64,000 nucleotides of DNA from Stenotrophomonas sp. NA06056 (GTDB lineage: Bacteria; Pseudomonadota; Gammaproteobacteria; Xanthomonadales; Xanthomonadaceae), in contig NZ_CP054931.1 of the NCBI RefSeq assembly GCF_013364355.1, positions 2,790,001-2,854,000 of the forward strand. Direction: 5' to 3'. Positions 29,195 to 37,005 of the stretch are shown piece after piece. Under the pieces are notes generated by a model. That model saw nothing but the letters and a program-made list of their open reading frames with translations. It did no database searches and had not been told where the DNA came from. The translations under genes and the position numbers were made by a program. Within the stretch, counting starts at the first letter, position 1. Every line of letters starts with the position of its first letter.

Positions 29195-29284
29195 CTGTAG
29201 AGCCGAGCCCACGCTCGGCTGCCTTTCGTCTCGATGCCGGTGCCGCGCGGTGCGCGGCAGCCGAGCGTGGGCTCGGCTCTACAG
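29195..29284. repeat. inverted SMAG pair forming a 28-bp hairpin
   Basis: Perfect 28-bp inverted arms (29195-29222 and 29257-29284) with a 34-bp spacer. Each arm is itself a SMAG-like palindrome containing GTAGAGCCGAGC. It lies between the convergent macC and rlmB genes and would form a very stable bidirectional stem. Confidence 0.75.
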
Positions 29285-29298
29285 GGACGGTTACCTGA

Positions 29299-30042
29299 TC
29301 AACCGCGCTGGCGCACGACCTCGAACAGGCTGACGCCGGCAGCGACCGAGACGTTCAGGCTCTCGATCTCGCCCGGCATCGGAATCTTGACCAGGCCGTC
29401 GCAGTTCTCGCGGGTCAGGCGGCGCAGGCCATCGGCTTCGCCGCCGAGCACCAGGGCGATGTTGCCCTTCAGGTCCAGCTGGTACAGCGAAGCGGTGGCC
29501 TCACCTGCCAGGCCGTAGATCCATACGCCCTGCTTCTGCAGGTCCTTCAGGCAGCGCGACAGGTTGGTCACCGCCACCACCGGGATGCGGTCGGCGGCGC
29601 CGGCCGAGGTCTTGCGCACAGTGGCATTGACCGTGGCCGACTTGTCCTTGGGAATGATCACGGCGGTGGCACCGGCTGCGGCGGCCGAGCGCAGGCAGGC
29701 GCCGAGGTTGTGCGGATCCTGCACTTCGTCCAGCACCAGCAGCAGTGCCTTGCCTTCCGCAGCAGTGACCAGGCCTTCCAGCTCGTTCTCGTTGTAGGTG
29801 CGGGCAGCGGCATAGCGCGCGGCCACGCCCTGGTGGCGCACCGAACCGCCCACGCCGTCCAGCGCCTGGCTGTTGACCTTGCGCACGTCGATGCCCTTGC
29901 GGCGGGCGTTTTCCTCGATCTCGGTCAGGCGCGGGTTCTTCGCACCGGCCTCGACCAGCACTTCGCGGACGTTCTCGGCGTCGTTCTCGATGGAGGAGGC
30001 GACGGCGTTGACGCCGACGATCCACTGGCTGTTCTTGCTCAT
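29299..30042 (-). CDS. rlmB: 23S rRNA (guanosine-2'-O-)-methyltransferase RlmB
   Basis: 247 aa SPOUT methyltransferase. The N-terminal substrate-binding domain starts IVGVNAVASSIEND. The C-terminal knot domain carries motif 1 LVLDEVQDPHNLGACLRSA, motif 2 IALVLGGEADGL and motif 3 KIPMPGEIESLNVSVAAGV, where Asn/Glu/Arg residues of the TrmH family are intact. It methylates the 2'-O of G2251 in 23S rRNA. The start ATG 30040-30042 gives the conserved MSKNSQWIVGVNAV. It ends near the SMAG hairpin shared with macC. Confidence 0.93.
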   Translation of the reverse strand: MSKNSQWIVGVNAVASSIENDAENVREVLVEAGAKNPRLTEIEENARRKGIDVRKVNSQALDGVGGSVRHQGVAARYAAARTYNENELEGLVTAAEGKALLLVLDEVQDPHNLGACLRSAAAAGATAVIIPKDKSATVNATVRKTSAGAADRIPVVAVTNLSRCLKDLQKQGVWIYGLAGEATASLYQLDLKGNIALVLGGEADGLRRLTRENCDGLVKIPMPGEIESLNVSVAAGVSLFEVVRQRG

Positions 30043-30105
30043 GCGGGCAGGACCGGAAAGGGGGTGGCTATGGTAGAGCATCGGGGCCGGCCGCGCTTCG
30101 CCCTC

Positions 30106-30128
30106 GCCGGGCATGGCCCGGTGCTACC
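30106..30128. repeat. SMAG-type palindrome between GFA gene and rlmB
   Basis: GCCGGGCATGGCCCGG followed by TGCTAC in the 90-bp gap between the GFA-fold gene and rlmB. Confidence 0.55.
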
Positions 30129-30134
30129 CGCCGC

Positions 30135-30629
30135 TCACCCTTCGGCCGAACGGCTGCGCGGCGGCCAGTGCGGGGTGTCGTGGTCGGGGTGCTGGTGGGA
30201 CACGATCGTGGCCAGGAACTCCAGTGCGGCGACATCCTCCTCGGTGCGGCGTGCCGGCAGCCTGCCCAGCCCGTCAACGAAGGGCAGCTTGCGCTCGACG
30301 CCATACTGGATGGTCGGCGGCAGGCGTTCAGGCTGGTCGAAGGCACCGGCGGCCACCGCGACGCCATCAGGGGCTTCATAGGTCAATGGCGTGCCGCAGT
30401 CGGCACAGAAGCCGCGCCGCACGACGTTGGAGGACTGGAAATAACGCGGTTGGCCGCGGGTCCAGCTGAACTGCACGCCGCGCACCGAGACCAGCGGCGC
30501 GTAATACGCGCCGAAGGCCTTCTGGCACATCCGGCAGTGGCAGATCGAGCTGTCGGTCAGCTCGCCGCGCGCCTGGAAGCGGATCGCACCGCATTGGCAG
30601 CCGCCGCTGTATTCGGGTTGGCCCTGCAT
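30135..30629 (-). CDS. GFA (CENP-V) domain zinc protein
   Basis: 164 aa with the GFA zinc-binding fold: GGCQCGAIRF, CHCRMCQKAFGAY and FCADCGTPLTY supply the Cys ligands for two zinc sites. The family is named for glutathione-dependent formaldehyde activation, but most members, like this one, are uncharacterised. The His-rich C-terminus (VSHQHPDHDTPHW) is unusual and could bind additional metal. ATG 30627-30629 is chosen by the conserved YSGGCQCGAIRF start. It lies between rlmB and rnr on the same strand, separated from rnr by a four-unit SMAG array. Confidence 0.82.
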   Translation of the reverse strand: MQGQPEYSGGCQCGAIRFQARGELTDSSICHCRMCQKAFGAYYAPLVSVRGVQFSWTRGQPRYFQSSNVVRRGFCADCGTPLTYEAPDGVAVAAGAFDQPERLPPTIQYGVERKLPFVDGLGRLPARRTEEDVAALEFLATIVSHQHPDHDTPHWPPRSRSAEG

Positions 30630-30651
30630 TGCTGCGTTCCTCCGAAACGTC

Positions 30652-30786
30652 GTGCCAACCAACGGTTGGCACCTACCGGGTGAGGTGGGTGCCGACCGGT
30701 GGTTGGCACCTACAGGGTGGGGTGGCTGCCGACCGGTGGTTAGCACCTACCGGGTGGGGTGGCTGCCGACCGTTGGTCGGCACACC
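30652..30786. repeat. tandem array of four SMAG palindromes, 37-bp period
   Basis: Units start at 30652, 30689, 30726 and 30763, exactly 37 bp apart. Each is a 20-bp palindrome of the form GTGCCGACCGGTGGTTGGCAC with drift, followed by CTAC and a spacer like CGGGTGGGGTGG. It fills the gap between rnr and the GFA gene. Confidence 0.85.
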
Positions 30787-30788
30787 TT

Positions 30789-33248
30789 TCAATATTGCTT
30801 TTTCGTGCGCTTGGCCGGCTTGCCGCGCTCGGGCAGCGGCGCCGGGCCGGCTTCCTCTTCTTCGCCCTTGTGCTCGACGAGGCGGAAGTCGATCTTGCGT
30901 TCTTCCATGCTGGCCTTCAGCACCAGGATGCGCACACGGTCGCCCAAGCGATAGCTGCTGCCACGGCGCTCGCCGGTCAACGTCTTTCGTGTCGCGTCGA
31001 ACTTGTAATAGTCCTGCGGCAGCTGGGTCACGTGCACCAGCCCCTGCACCTTCGACTCATCCAGTTCCACGAACAGGCCGAAGCTGGTGACGCCGCTGAT
31101 CACGCCGTCGAACTGGCCACCCACGTGCTTTTCCATCCACGCGGCGCGGTAGCGCTCATCGACTTCACGCTCGGCCTCATCGGCACGACGCTCACGCTCG
31201 GAACACTGCAGGGCCAGCGCGGCCATCTCGCGGGCGTTGTAGATGAACTTGTCCAGCGGCTTGCCCGACAGCGCATGTTTGATCGCACGGTGCACCAGCA
31301 GGTCCGGGTAACGACGGATCGGCGAGGTGAAGTGCGCGTATGCCTCCAACGCCAGGCCGAAGTGACCGTTGTTGTCGGGGCTGTACACGGCCAGGCTCTG
31401 GCTTCGCAGCAGCACCGATTCCAGCAGCGTGGCATCGGGACGGTCGCGGATTTTCTTCAGCAGCTTGGTGTAATCGCCCGGGCGCACCTTCGACCACGGC
31501 GGCAGGCTCAGCTTGAACTCCTTGAGGAATTCCAGCAGGTCGGCGTACTTGGTCTCCGGCGGCTTCTCATGCACGCGGTACGGCGCCGGCACATGGCGCG
31601 ACAGCAGGTACTTGGCCGCCTCCACGTTGGCCGCGATCATGCATTCTTCGATCAGCTTGTGCGCATCGTTGCGCACCAGCATGCCGGCCTGGGTGACTTC
31701 ACCGCGGTTGTCGAGCACGAAGCGGACTTCGCTGCTTTCAAACTCGATCGCGCCACGCTTGGTGCGCGCCTTGGACAGCACCTTGTACAGCTGGTGCAGG
31801 CGCTGCACCTGCGGCAGCAGGTCGCCGATGAAGGCCTTGGCACCGGCGTCATCCTCGCCCACCGCCTGCCACACCTGGGTGTAGGTCAGGCGCGCGTGCG
31901 AGTTCATCACCGCTTCGTAGAAACGCGAGTGGGTGACGACACCATCGCGGTCGATCTGCATGTCGCAGACAAAGCACATGCGGTCGACCTTCGGCATCAG
32001 CGAACAGATGCCGTTGGACAGGGTCTCCGGCAGCATCGGCACCACGAAGCCCGGGAAATATACCGATGTGGCGCGCTTCTGCGCTTCCTCGTCCAGCGGC
32101 GTGCCGGGACGGACGTAGTTGGAGACATCGGCAATGGCGACCACCAGGCGGAAGCCATCGGCGTTCGGCTCGCAGTACACCGCGTCGTCGAAGTCCTTGG
32201 CATCCTCACCATCGATGGTGACCAGCGGTGTGCTGCGCAGGTCGACGCGGTCGCCGATCATCGCCGGCTCGACCACCAGCGGCACCGACGCAGCTTCGTC
32301 CAGCACCTCCTGCGGGAACTCGAACGGCAGTTCGTGACCGTGAATCGCGGTCTCCACCACCAGCGACGCGGTCAGCTTGTCGCCGAGCACGGCGATGATG
32401 CGTCCGATCGGCGGGCGGCGGCTGTCCGGTGCCTGGGTCAGTTCGCAGACCACCAACTGGCCATCGCGCGCGCCACCGGTCTGGTCCGGCGGCACCTGGA
32501 CGTTGCGCTGGATGCGCTTGTCATCAGGCACCACGTAGTTGATGCCCATCTCGACGCTGAAGCGACCGATCAGGCGGGTCATGCCGCGCTCCAGCACACG
32601 GGCGATGCTGCCTTCGCGGCGGCCACGGTGATCGATGCCGGTGACACGGGCCAGCACCTTGTCGCCGTGCATCACCTTGCGCATTTCATAGGGCGGCAGG
32701 AACAGGTCGTCACCCCCCTCGACCGGGCGCAGGAAGCCGAACCCTTCCGGGTTGGCGATCACCACGCCGGTGACAAGATTCAAGGTCTGGATCGGCGCGA
32801 AGCCGCCGCGGCGGTTCTGTACCAACTGGCCGTCGCGGACCATGGCGCCGAGGCGGCGCGACAGCGCTTCGGCACGGTCCGGTGCGGTCAGGCCCAGGCG
32901 CGCGCCGAGTTCTTCAGCCGTCTGCGGCCCTTCGCAGCGCTCCAGCAGGGCCAGGATGGCCTCGCGGCTGGCGATGGGTTGTTCGTACTTTTCTGCTTCG
33001 CGGGATGCATAGGGATCGTCGATCACCTTGCCCGTCGGCGGCAGCTTGCGACCCGGCGCCGGACCCGGCGGCTCAGCGCTGCGGCGGCCACGTGCCGAAG
33101 GCGGTGCGCCTCCGTCGGCCAGTGCGGGGAGCCAACCCGGCAGCGGCTTGCCCGGCTTGTTGGAGCGGGCAGTGCCCGGCTTGGTGCCCTTCTTGGGGGC
33201 TTCACCGCGGGACTTGCTCCCGCCCTTGCTTGGTTTTTTGGTAGTCAT
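30789..33248 (-). CDS. rnr: ribonuclease R
   Basis: 819 aa processive 3'-5' exoribonuclease for structured RNA, quality control and cold/stress decay. A basic low-complexity N-terminus (KKPSKGGSKSRGEAPKK) precedes a helix-turn-helix region (EAILALLERCEGPQTAEELG), two cold-shock domains, the RNB catalytic domain with the Asp cluster (DGEDAKDFDDAVY and IADVSNYV) and HYTHFTSPIRRYPDL-type motif here AYAHFTSPIRRYPDLLVHR, and a C-terminal S1 domain (FDGVISGVTSFGLFVELDE). It ends in a short Lys/Arg tail. GGAGG lies 3 nt before ATG 33246-33248. Single-gene unit. Confidence 0.95.
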   Translation of the reverse strand: MTTKKPSKGGSKSRGEAPKKGTKPGTARSNKPGKPLPGWLPALADGGAPPSARGRRSAEPPGPAPGRKLPPTGKVIDDPYASREAEKYEQPIASREAILALLERCEGPQTAEELGARLGLTAPDRAEALSRRLGAMVRDGQLVQNRRGGFAPIQTLNLVTGVVIANPEGFGFLRPVEGGDDLFLPPYEMRKVMHGDKVLARVTGIDHRGRREGSIARVLERGMTRLIGRFSVEMGINYVVPDDKRIQRNVQVPPDQTGGARDGQLVVCELTQAPDSRRPPIGRIIAVLGDKLTASLVVETAIHGHELPFEFPQEVLDEAASVPLVVEPAMIGDRVDLRSTPLVTIDGEDAKDFDDAVYCEPNADGFRLVVAIADVSNYVRPGTPLDEEAQKRATSVYFPGFVVPMLPETLSNGICSLMPKVDRMCFVCDMQIDRDGVVTHSRFYEAVMNSHARLTYTQVWQAVGEDDAGAKAFIGDLLPQVQRLHQLYKVLSKARTKRGAIEFESSEVRFVLDNRGEVTQAGMLVRNDAHKLIEECMIAANVEAAKYLLSRHVPAPYRVHEKPPETKYADLLEFLKEFKLSLPPWSKVRPGDYTKLLKKIRDRPDATLLESVLLRSQSLAVYSPDNNGHFGLALEAYAHFTSPIRRYPDLLVHRAIKHALSGKPLDKFIYNAREMAALALQCSERERRADEAEREVDERYRAAWMEKHVGGQFDGVISGVTSFGLFVELDESKVQGLVHVTQLPQDYYKFDATRKTLTGERRGSSYRLGDRVRILVLKASMEERKIDFRLVEHKGEEEEAGPAPLPERGKPAKRTKKQY

Positions 33249-33333
33249 CGCCCTCCATGGTAGCCGTTGCGGGCGTGCAGAACGGGTCAGCACACCCGTT
33301 GAAGAATCCCCATTAAGAATTTTCAGGAAATCG

Positions 33334-33362
33334 TTGACAGCCCCCGGGTTCATCTTCACAAT
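33334..33362 (+). promoter_or_regulatory. promoter of tRNA-Leu copy 1
   Basis: TTGACA at 33334-33339 and CACAAT at 33357-33362, with a 17-bp spacer, end 14 bp before the tRNA. The other two tRNA-Leu copies have the same -35 and spacing. Confidence 0.8.
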
Positions 33363-33376
33363 TGCGCCTCTGGAAC

Positions 33377-33461
<85 letters not shown>

Positions 33462-33471
33462 ACGAAAAAAC

Positions 33472-33498
33472 TCCTCGCTCCGGCGGGGATTTTTTTTG
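33472..33498 (+). terminator. terminator after tRNA-Leu copy 1
   Basis: Stem TCCTCGC/GCGGGGA with loop TCCG followed by eight T, 11 nt after the tRNA end. Confidence 0.85.
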
Positions 33499-33522
33499 CC
33501 TGCGATCCGGGCGCGGCACCCC

Positions 33523-33579
33523 ATCCACGCATGGCGCCGATCTACTGAACGCTCCCATCCACGCATGGCGTGGATCTAC
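33523..33579. repeat. two SMAG-type palindromes between tRNA-Leu copies 1 and 2
   Basis: Units at 33523-33545 and 33557-33579; both begin ATCCACGCATGGCG and end GATCTAC. They are direct repeats 34 bp apart. Confidence 0.7.
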
Positions 33580-33612
33580 TGGCGTGTTGGACGCCGGAAT
33601 TTCACAAGGGTG

Positions 33613-33641
33613 TTGACACTTCCATCACGGCACCCCATAAT
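33613..33641 (+). promoter_or_regulatory. promoter of tRNA-Leu copy 2
   Basis: TTGACA (33613-33618), 17-bp spacer, CATAAT (33636-33641), followed by TCTCCTCCTC before the tRNA. Confidence 0.85.
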
Positions 33642-33654
33642 TCTCCTCCTCGAC

Positions 33655-33741
33655 GCCCAGGTGGCGGAATTGGTAGACGCACTAGCTTCAGGTGCTAGCG
33701 GGGGCAACTTCGTGGAGGTTCGAGTCCTCTCCTGGGCACCA
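33655..33741 (+). tRNA. tRNA-Leu(CAG), copy 2
   Basis: 87 nt including CCA. Acceptor GCCCAGG/CCTGGGC; anticodon CAG at 33689-33691 in stem CTAGC/GCTAG. Variable arm GGGGGCAACTTC region. Sequence identical to copy 3 at 35611-35697. Confidence 0.95.
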
Positions 33742-33759
33742 TGTCGAGAATGAAAAACA

Positions 33760-33779
33760 CCCGCGAAAGCGGGTTTTTT
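33760..33779 (+). terminator. terminator after tRNA-Leu copy 2
   Basis: CCCGC-GAAA-GCGGG stem with GNRA tetraloop followed by six T. Confidence 0.9.
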
Positions 33780-33801
33780 CTTGTCTGGCGTCCAGCCAGC
33801 A

Positions 33802-34548
33802 TCACCACCACGAACGCAGCACCAGCTCCAGGCCCAGCAGCAACAGGAAGCCGAGGAAGCACGCACGGAATACCCGTGCACTGATGCGCTGGCGGATCAC
33901 CTGTCCCAGCCACATCCCTGCCAGCGACGGCACCACCGCCAACGCGCTCAGGCCGAGCTGCTGCACACCGAACGCACCATGCAGCACCAGGCCCGTGGTC
34001 AGCGAGATCGTGGACACCGTGAATGCAAGCCCCAGCGCCTGTACCAGCTCGTCGCGCTGCAAGCCCAGCGATTGCAGGTAGGGCACCGCCGGCATCACGA
34101 ACACCCCGGTGGCGCCGGTCACCACACCGGATATCGCGCCGACCAGCGGTCCAAGCCAGCGCTCGCGCCGAGCCGGTACCCGCAACACCGGCGCCAGCAA
34201 CGCGTACCCGGCGTAGACCACCAGCGCCACGCCCAGTGCGGCGCGCGAGACATCACGATCCACCCGCACCAGCAGCGCGGCGGCGCCGAGCGTGGCGATC
34301 ACCACCGCCAGCATCATCGGCCACAGTCGCCGCACGATCTGCCCCACCGATGGCCCGGACAGCAGCTGCCAGGCATTGGTGACAAAGGTGGGAATGAACA
34401 GCATCGAGGCCGCCGCAACCGGCGACAACGCGCCCCCCAGCAGCCCCATCGCCACCGTCGGCAGCCCCATGCCGGTCACGCCCTTGACCACCCCGGCCAG
34501 CAGGAACACCACCACCAGCAATGTGTAGAAATAGATCGGCTCGTTCAT
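33802..34548 (-). CDS. TSUP-family (TauE/SafE) membrane transporter
   Basis: 248 aa with about eight transmembrane segments. The two TSUP repeats are visible: FLLAGVVKGVTGMGLPTVAM in the first half and VGAISGVVTGATGVFVMPAV in the second. The family exports sulfite, sulfoacetate or other organic anions across the inner membrane; substrate here is unknown. It is divergent from a LysR regulator gene 100 bp away, which probably controls it. The pair lies between two identical tRNA-Leu genes. Confidence 0.88.
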   Translation of the reverse strand: MNEPIYFYTLLVVVFLLAGVVKGVTGMGLPTVAMGLLGGALSPVAAASMLFIPTFVTNAWQLLSGPSVGQIVRRLWPMMLAVVIATLGAAALLVRVDRDVSRAALGVALVVYAGYALLAPVLRVPARRERWLGPLVGAISGVVTGATGVFVMPAVPYLQSLGLQRDELVQALGLAFTVSTISLTTGLVLHGAFGVQQLGLSALAVVPSLAGMWLGQVIRQRISARVFRACFLGFLLLLGLELVLRSWW

Positions 34549-34648
34549 GCCTCCATTGGAGCCGGCGGCACTTCAGCGCACAATGCGGCATTCCCGCCCC
34601 ACCCTTCGGCTGACCCGAAGGCAAGAGGGCATGTTGCGAGGACTCACC

Positions 34649-35560
34649 ATGCGTCTGGACATTGCCGATCTGCGCCTGTTCCTGGCGGTGGCAGAAGCCG
34701 GCAGCATCACCGCCGGCGCTGCAGAGTCGAATCTCGCACTGGGATCGGCCAGCGAACGCCTGCGCGCCATCGAATCCGACGCTGGCACCGCGCTGCTGAC
34801 CCGGCACCCGCGCGGCGTCAGCCTGACCGAAGCGGGTGCCGCACTGGCCCATCACGCGCGCCTGATCCTGCAGCAGCAGGCACAGCTGCGCGGCGAACTG
34901 CAGGCCTTCGCCCACGGCGCGCGCGGCACCCTGCACCTGTATGCCAATACCGCGGCATTGACCAACTATCTGCCCACGCGACTGGCTCCATGGCTGGCCG
35001 AGCGCCCTCGCCTGCGCGTCGAACTGCACGAACGCACCAGCAACGAAGTCGTGCGCGCGATCCGTGCCGGCCAGGCAGAGGCTGGCATCATCAGTGACGC
35101 CGTCCCCGCCGATGGGCTGCGCCGTCATGTCGTTGCGGAAGACCCGTTGATGATGCTGCTGCCGGCTGGCCATCGCTTCGCCGCGCGACGCTCGCTCGAT
35201 TTCAGCGACGTGCTGGGCGAGACGTTCGTTGCACTGGCCGACGGCAATGCGTTGCAGACCTATATCGAAGAACTGGCAGCAGAGGCCGGACGGACGCTCG
35301 ATGTACGCATCCGCATGAAGACATTCGAAGGCCTGTGCACGATGGTGGGCCATGGCATCGGCGTTGGCATCGCGCCACGCACCATCGCCCGGCAGCACCG
35401 ACGGGCCACCGGCATCGTCACCGTTGCACTCGGCAATGCATGGGCACAGCGCCGACTGTGCGTCGCGTTCACCGACTGGACATTGCTCTCGCCGCCGATG
35501 CGCAGCCTGCTGCAGCATCTGGATGTGGGCGCGCAAATGGATGCAGAAAAAAATGTGTGA
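34649..35560 (+). CDS. LysR-family transcriptional regulator
   Basis: 303 aa. N-terminal winged helix (residues 1-60: MRLDIADLRLFLAVAEAGSI, NLALGSASERLRAIESDAG, LLTRHPRGVSLTEAG) followed by a periplasmic-binding-protein-like effector domain from about residue 90 (GTLHLYANTAALTNYLPTRL). Start ATG 34649 is set by the conserved DLRLFLAVAE. It is divergent from the TSUP transporter gene, the classic LysR arrangement, so control of that transporter in response to a small anion is likely. Confidence 0.9.
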   Translation: MRLDIADLRLFLAVAEAGSITAGAAESNLALGSASERLRAIESDAGTALLTRHPRGVSLTEAGAALAHHARLILQQQAQLRGELQAFAHGARGTLHLYANTAALTNYLPTRLAPWLAERPRLRVELHERTSNEVVRAIRAGQAEAGIISDAVPADGLRRHVVAEDPLMMLLPAGHRFAARRSLDFSDVLGETFVALADGNALQTYIEELAAEAGRTLDVRIRMKTFEGLCTMVGHGIGVGIAPRTIARQHRRATGIVTVALGNAWAQRRLCVAFTDWTLLSPPMRSLLQHLDVGAQMDAEKNV

Positions 35561-35567
35561 AATGGTG

Positions 35568-35596
35568 TTGACACATATCCAACCTTCCTGCAAAAT
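35568..35596 (+). promoter_or_regulatory. promoter of tRNA-Leu copy 3
   Basis: TTGACA (35568-35573), 17-bp spacer, CAAAAT (35591-35596), then TCTCCTCCTG. It begins only 8 nt after the LysR stop. Confidence 0.8.
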
Positions 35597-35610
35597 TCTC
35601 CTCCTGAGTC

Positions 35611-35697
35611 GCCCAGGTGGCGGAATTGGTAGACGCACTAGCTTCAGGTGCTAGCGGGGGCAACTTCGTGGAGGTTCGAGTCCTCTCCTGGGCACCA
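35611..35697 (+). tRNA. tRNA-Leu(CAG), copy 3
   Basis: 87 nt, identical to copy 2; anticodon CAG at 35645-35647, CCA encoded. The immediately downstream DNA is an accessory region, consistent with this tRNA marking an insertion hot spot. Confidence 0.95.
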
Positions 35698-35717
35698 TGA
35701 CTCAGCAAATGATCAAA

Positions 35718-35737
35718 CCCGCGAAAGCGGGTTTTTT
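35718..35737 (+). terminator. terminator after tRNA-Leu copy 3
   Basis: CCCGC-GAAA-GCGGG stem followed by six T, the same element as after copy 2, 20 nt downstream of the tRNA. Confidence 0.9.
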
Positions 35738-35818
35738 CATGTGCGGCGCTCGGGAAATCTCCGGCGCTTAGGAGCGTCGGCCCATGCCCGACGAGCGCGT
35801 GGCGCGCCGCCACAAACA

Positions 35819-35842
35819 AAAACCCCGCCTTGCAGCGGGGGT
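35819..35842 (-). terminator. terminator left over from the decayed emrB-like gene
   Basis: ACCCCGC...GCGGGGGT stem with an A-rich left flank (T-run on the minus strand). The live emrB has a closely similar terminator at 37957-37980, and both sit close to the same 3' gene end. Confidence 0.6.
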
Positions 35843-35853
35843 CTCTGCATTTC

Positions 35854-35876
35854 AGCCGGGCATGGCCCGGCGCTAC
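35854..35876. repeat. SMAG-type palindrome
   Basis: AGCCGGGCATGGCCCGGCG followed by CTAC, between the leftover terminator and the emrB-like remnant. Confidence 0.6.
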
Positions 35877-35891
35877 TGCGTGGCGGATCGA

Positions 35892-36078
35892 TCAATGACC
35901 GCCGGCAGACGTCGCGCCTGCATCGGCACCGAACGGCGGCTTGGCCAGCCCCAGGAACGCGATGCCAGCCCAGCAGGTAGAAGATGTCGTTGAACGCCAT
36001 CCACAAGGCCTGGTGGTTGATGATGTTGCTGAGCACCGCAGCGTCACACGGCAGGTCGCGCCACTGCATCAAGGCCAT
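35892..36078 (-). pseudogene. decayed 3' end of an emrB-like DHA2 transporter gene
   Basis: On the minus strand this encodes DAAVLSNIINHQALWMAF then NDIFYLLGW, a clear match to the C-terminus of EmrB at 38004 (GAAVLNNMINHQASQMGF, NDIFFLLGW). After the Trp codon 14 nt are missing relative to emrB, shifting the frame. In the shifted frame LAKPPFGADAGATSAGGH and the stop are still recognisable. The upstream 480 or so codons are absent and replaced by AT-richer DNA. It differs from emrB at many positions, so it is an old or foreign copy, not a recent duplicate. Confidence 0.85.
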
Positions 36079-36127
36079 TTGCTGTTATCGCTCCCCACCC
36101 TAAGAGTATCGCTCGCTAGGAAATAGC

Positions 36128-37003
36128 TTGTCAGCTATGTTATGCGCACTTGTGTTGATGACAGAGCAAATGGACACGGCGCTGAATCCAAAATCTTTGC
36201 CCAAGAGCGGAAAGACAAAGGCTGAAGACAGAACCATCGAAGCCGATGTCGATGGCGGGAATTTTTCTAACTTCCATTTTTCACGCCTCGTCGCGAAGAA
36301 AGTTAATTTCAGAAATATTGACTTCCGATACTCCTCTTTCGACTCGTGCTACATGCGAGGCTGCACCTTCGACAGCTGCGACTTCACCGGCTGCAAGTTT
36401 GTCGGAACCAACCTTCATGGAGCTCACTTCCTAGGCTGCAAATTTGATTACGCAGTATTTGAGAGAACAGATATTGACGATCATGTTCTTTTATCGAACT
36501 GCCCAGAGAGAGAAAATCTCAAGTTAAAGTTCGCAAGAACGCTGCGAATGAACTATCAACAACTAGGAAATGCCCAGTCCGCGAACAAGGCCATTCAAAT
36601 TGAACTAGACGCGACAGAGGCACATCTACTGAAGGCATGGAAATCCAATGAATCCTATTATCGACGAAAATATTCCGGTCTAGCGCGAATCAAGCAATTT
36701 GCCCATTGGCTCTACTTCAAAAGCCTGGACTGGATCTGGGGAAATGGTGAAAGCTCACTAAAACTGGGCAGATCCGCGCTCGTTGTAATTGCCATCTTGG
36801 CGCTGAATGACACACTAGAGTTCAAGAATCCCGCACTACTGTCGAGTTACGTTAACTCCTTCAAAGAAGTAATTCCCATATTTCTAGGAATCAATACTTC
36901 AACACCCTACACCCCCCTATTCATGGCTGGCGTGACAACAATTCGGCTCATGATGTTTGGATTTTTGATGTCCATCATCATAAAAAGATTTAATAGGCGG
37001 TAG
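36128..37003 (+). CDS. pentapeptide-repeat protein with C-terminal membrane segments
   Basis: Up to 291 aa. Residues about 40-120 are pentapeptide repeats of the A(N/D)FxX type (NFSNFHF, VNFRNIDFRYSSF, CTFDSCDFTGCKF, TNLHGAHFLGCKF), forming a right-handed beta-helix. A charged helical middle follows. Two hydrophobic segments near the end (LGRSALVVIAILALNDTLEF and VTTIRLMMFGFLMSIIIKRF) predict a membrane anchor resembling two-helix channel domains. The TTG at 36128 has AGGA 6 nt upstream; ATG 36158 or 36170 are alternatives. It is first of three AT-richer genes, with a 2-nt gap to the next. No known function is assigned. Confidence 0.72.
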   Translation: MSAMLCALVLMTEQMDTALNPKSLPKSGKTKAEDRTIEADVDGGNFSNFHFSRLVAKKVNFRNIDFRYSSFDSCYMRGCTFDSCDFTGCKFVGTNLHGAHFLGCKFDYAVFERTDIDDHVLLSNCPERENLKLKFARTLRMNYQQLGNAQSANKAIQIELDATEAHLLKAWKSNESYYRRKYSGLARIKQFAHWLYFKSLDWIWGNGESSLKLGRSALVVIAILALNDTLEFKNPALLSSYVNSFKEVIPIFLGINTSTPYTPLFMAGVTTIRLMMFGFLMSIIIKRFNRR

Positions 37004-37005
37004 CC

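Noticed and set aside
30652..30786. Possible CRISPR array
   Set aside because: Units are palindromic SMAG repeats with near-identical spacers and no cas genes nearby.
30759..33263. 834-residue plus-strand reading frame
   Set aside because: It mirrors rnr on the other strand; RNase R motifs and codon pattern show the minus strand is coding.
35892..36078. Short real protein overlapping the emrB-like remnant
   Set aside because: Homology to EmrB's end is broken by a 14-nt deletion; the frame beyond it is arbitrary.
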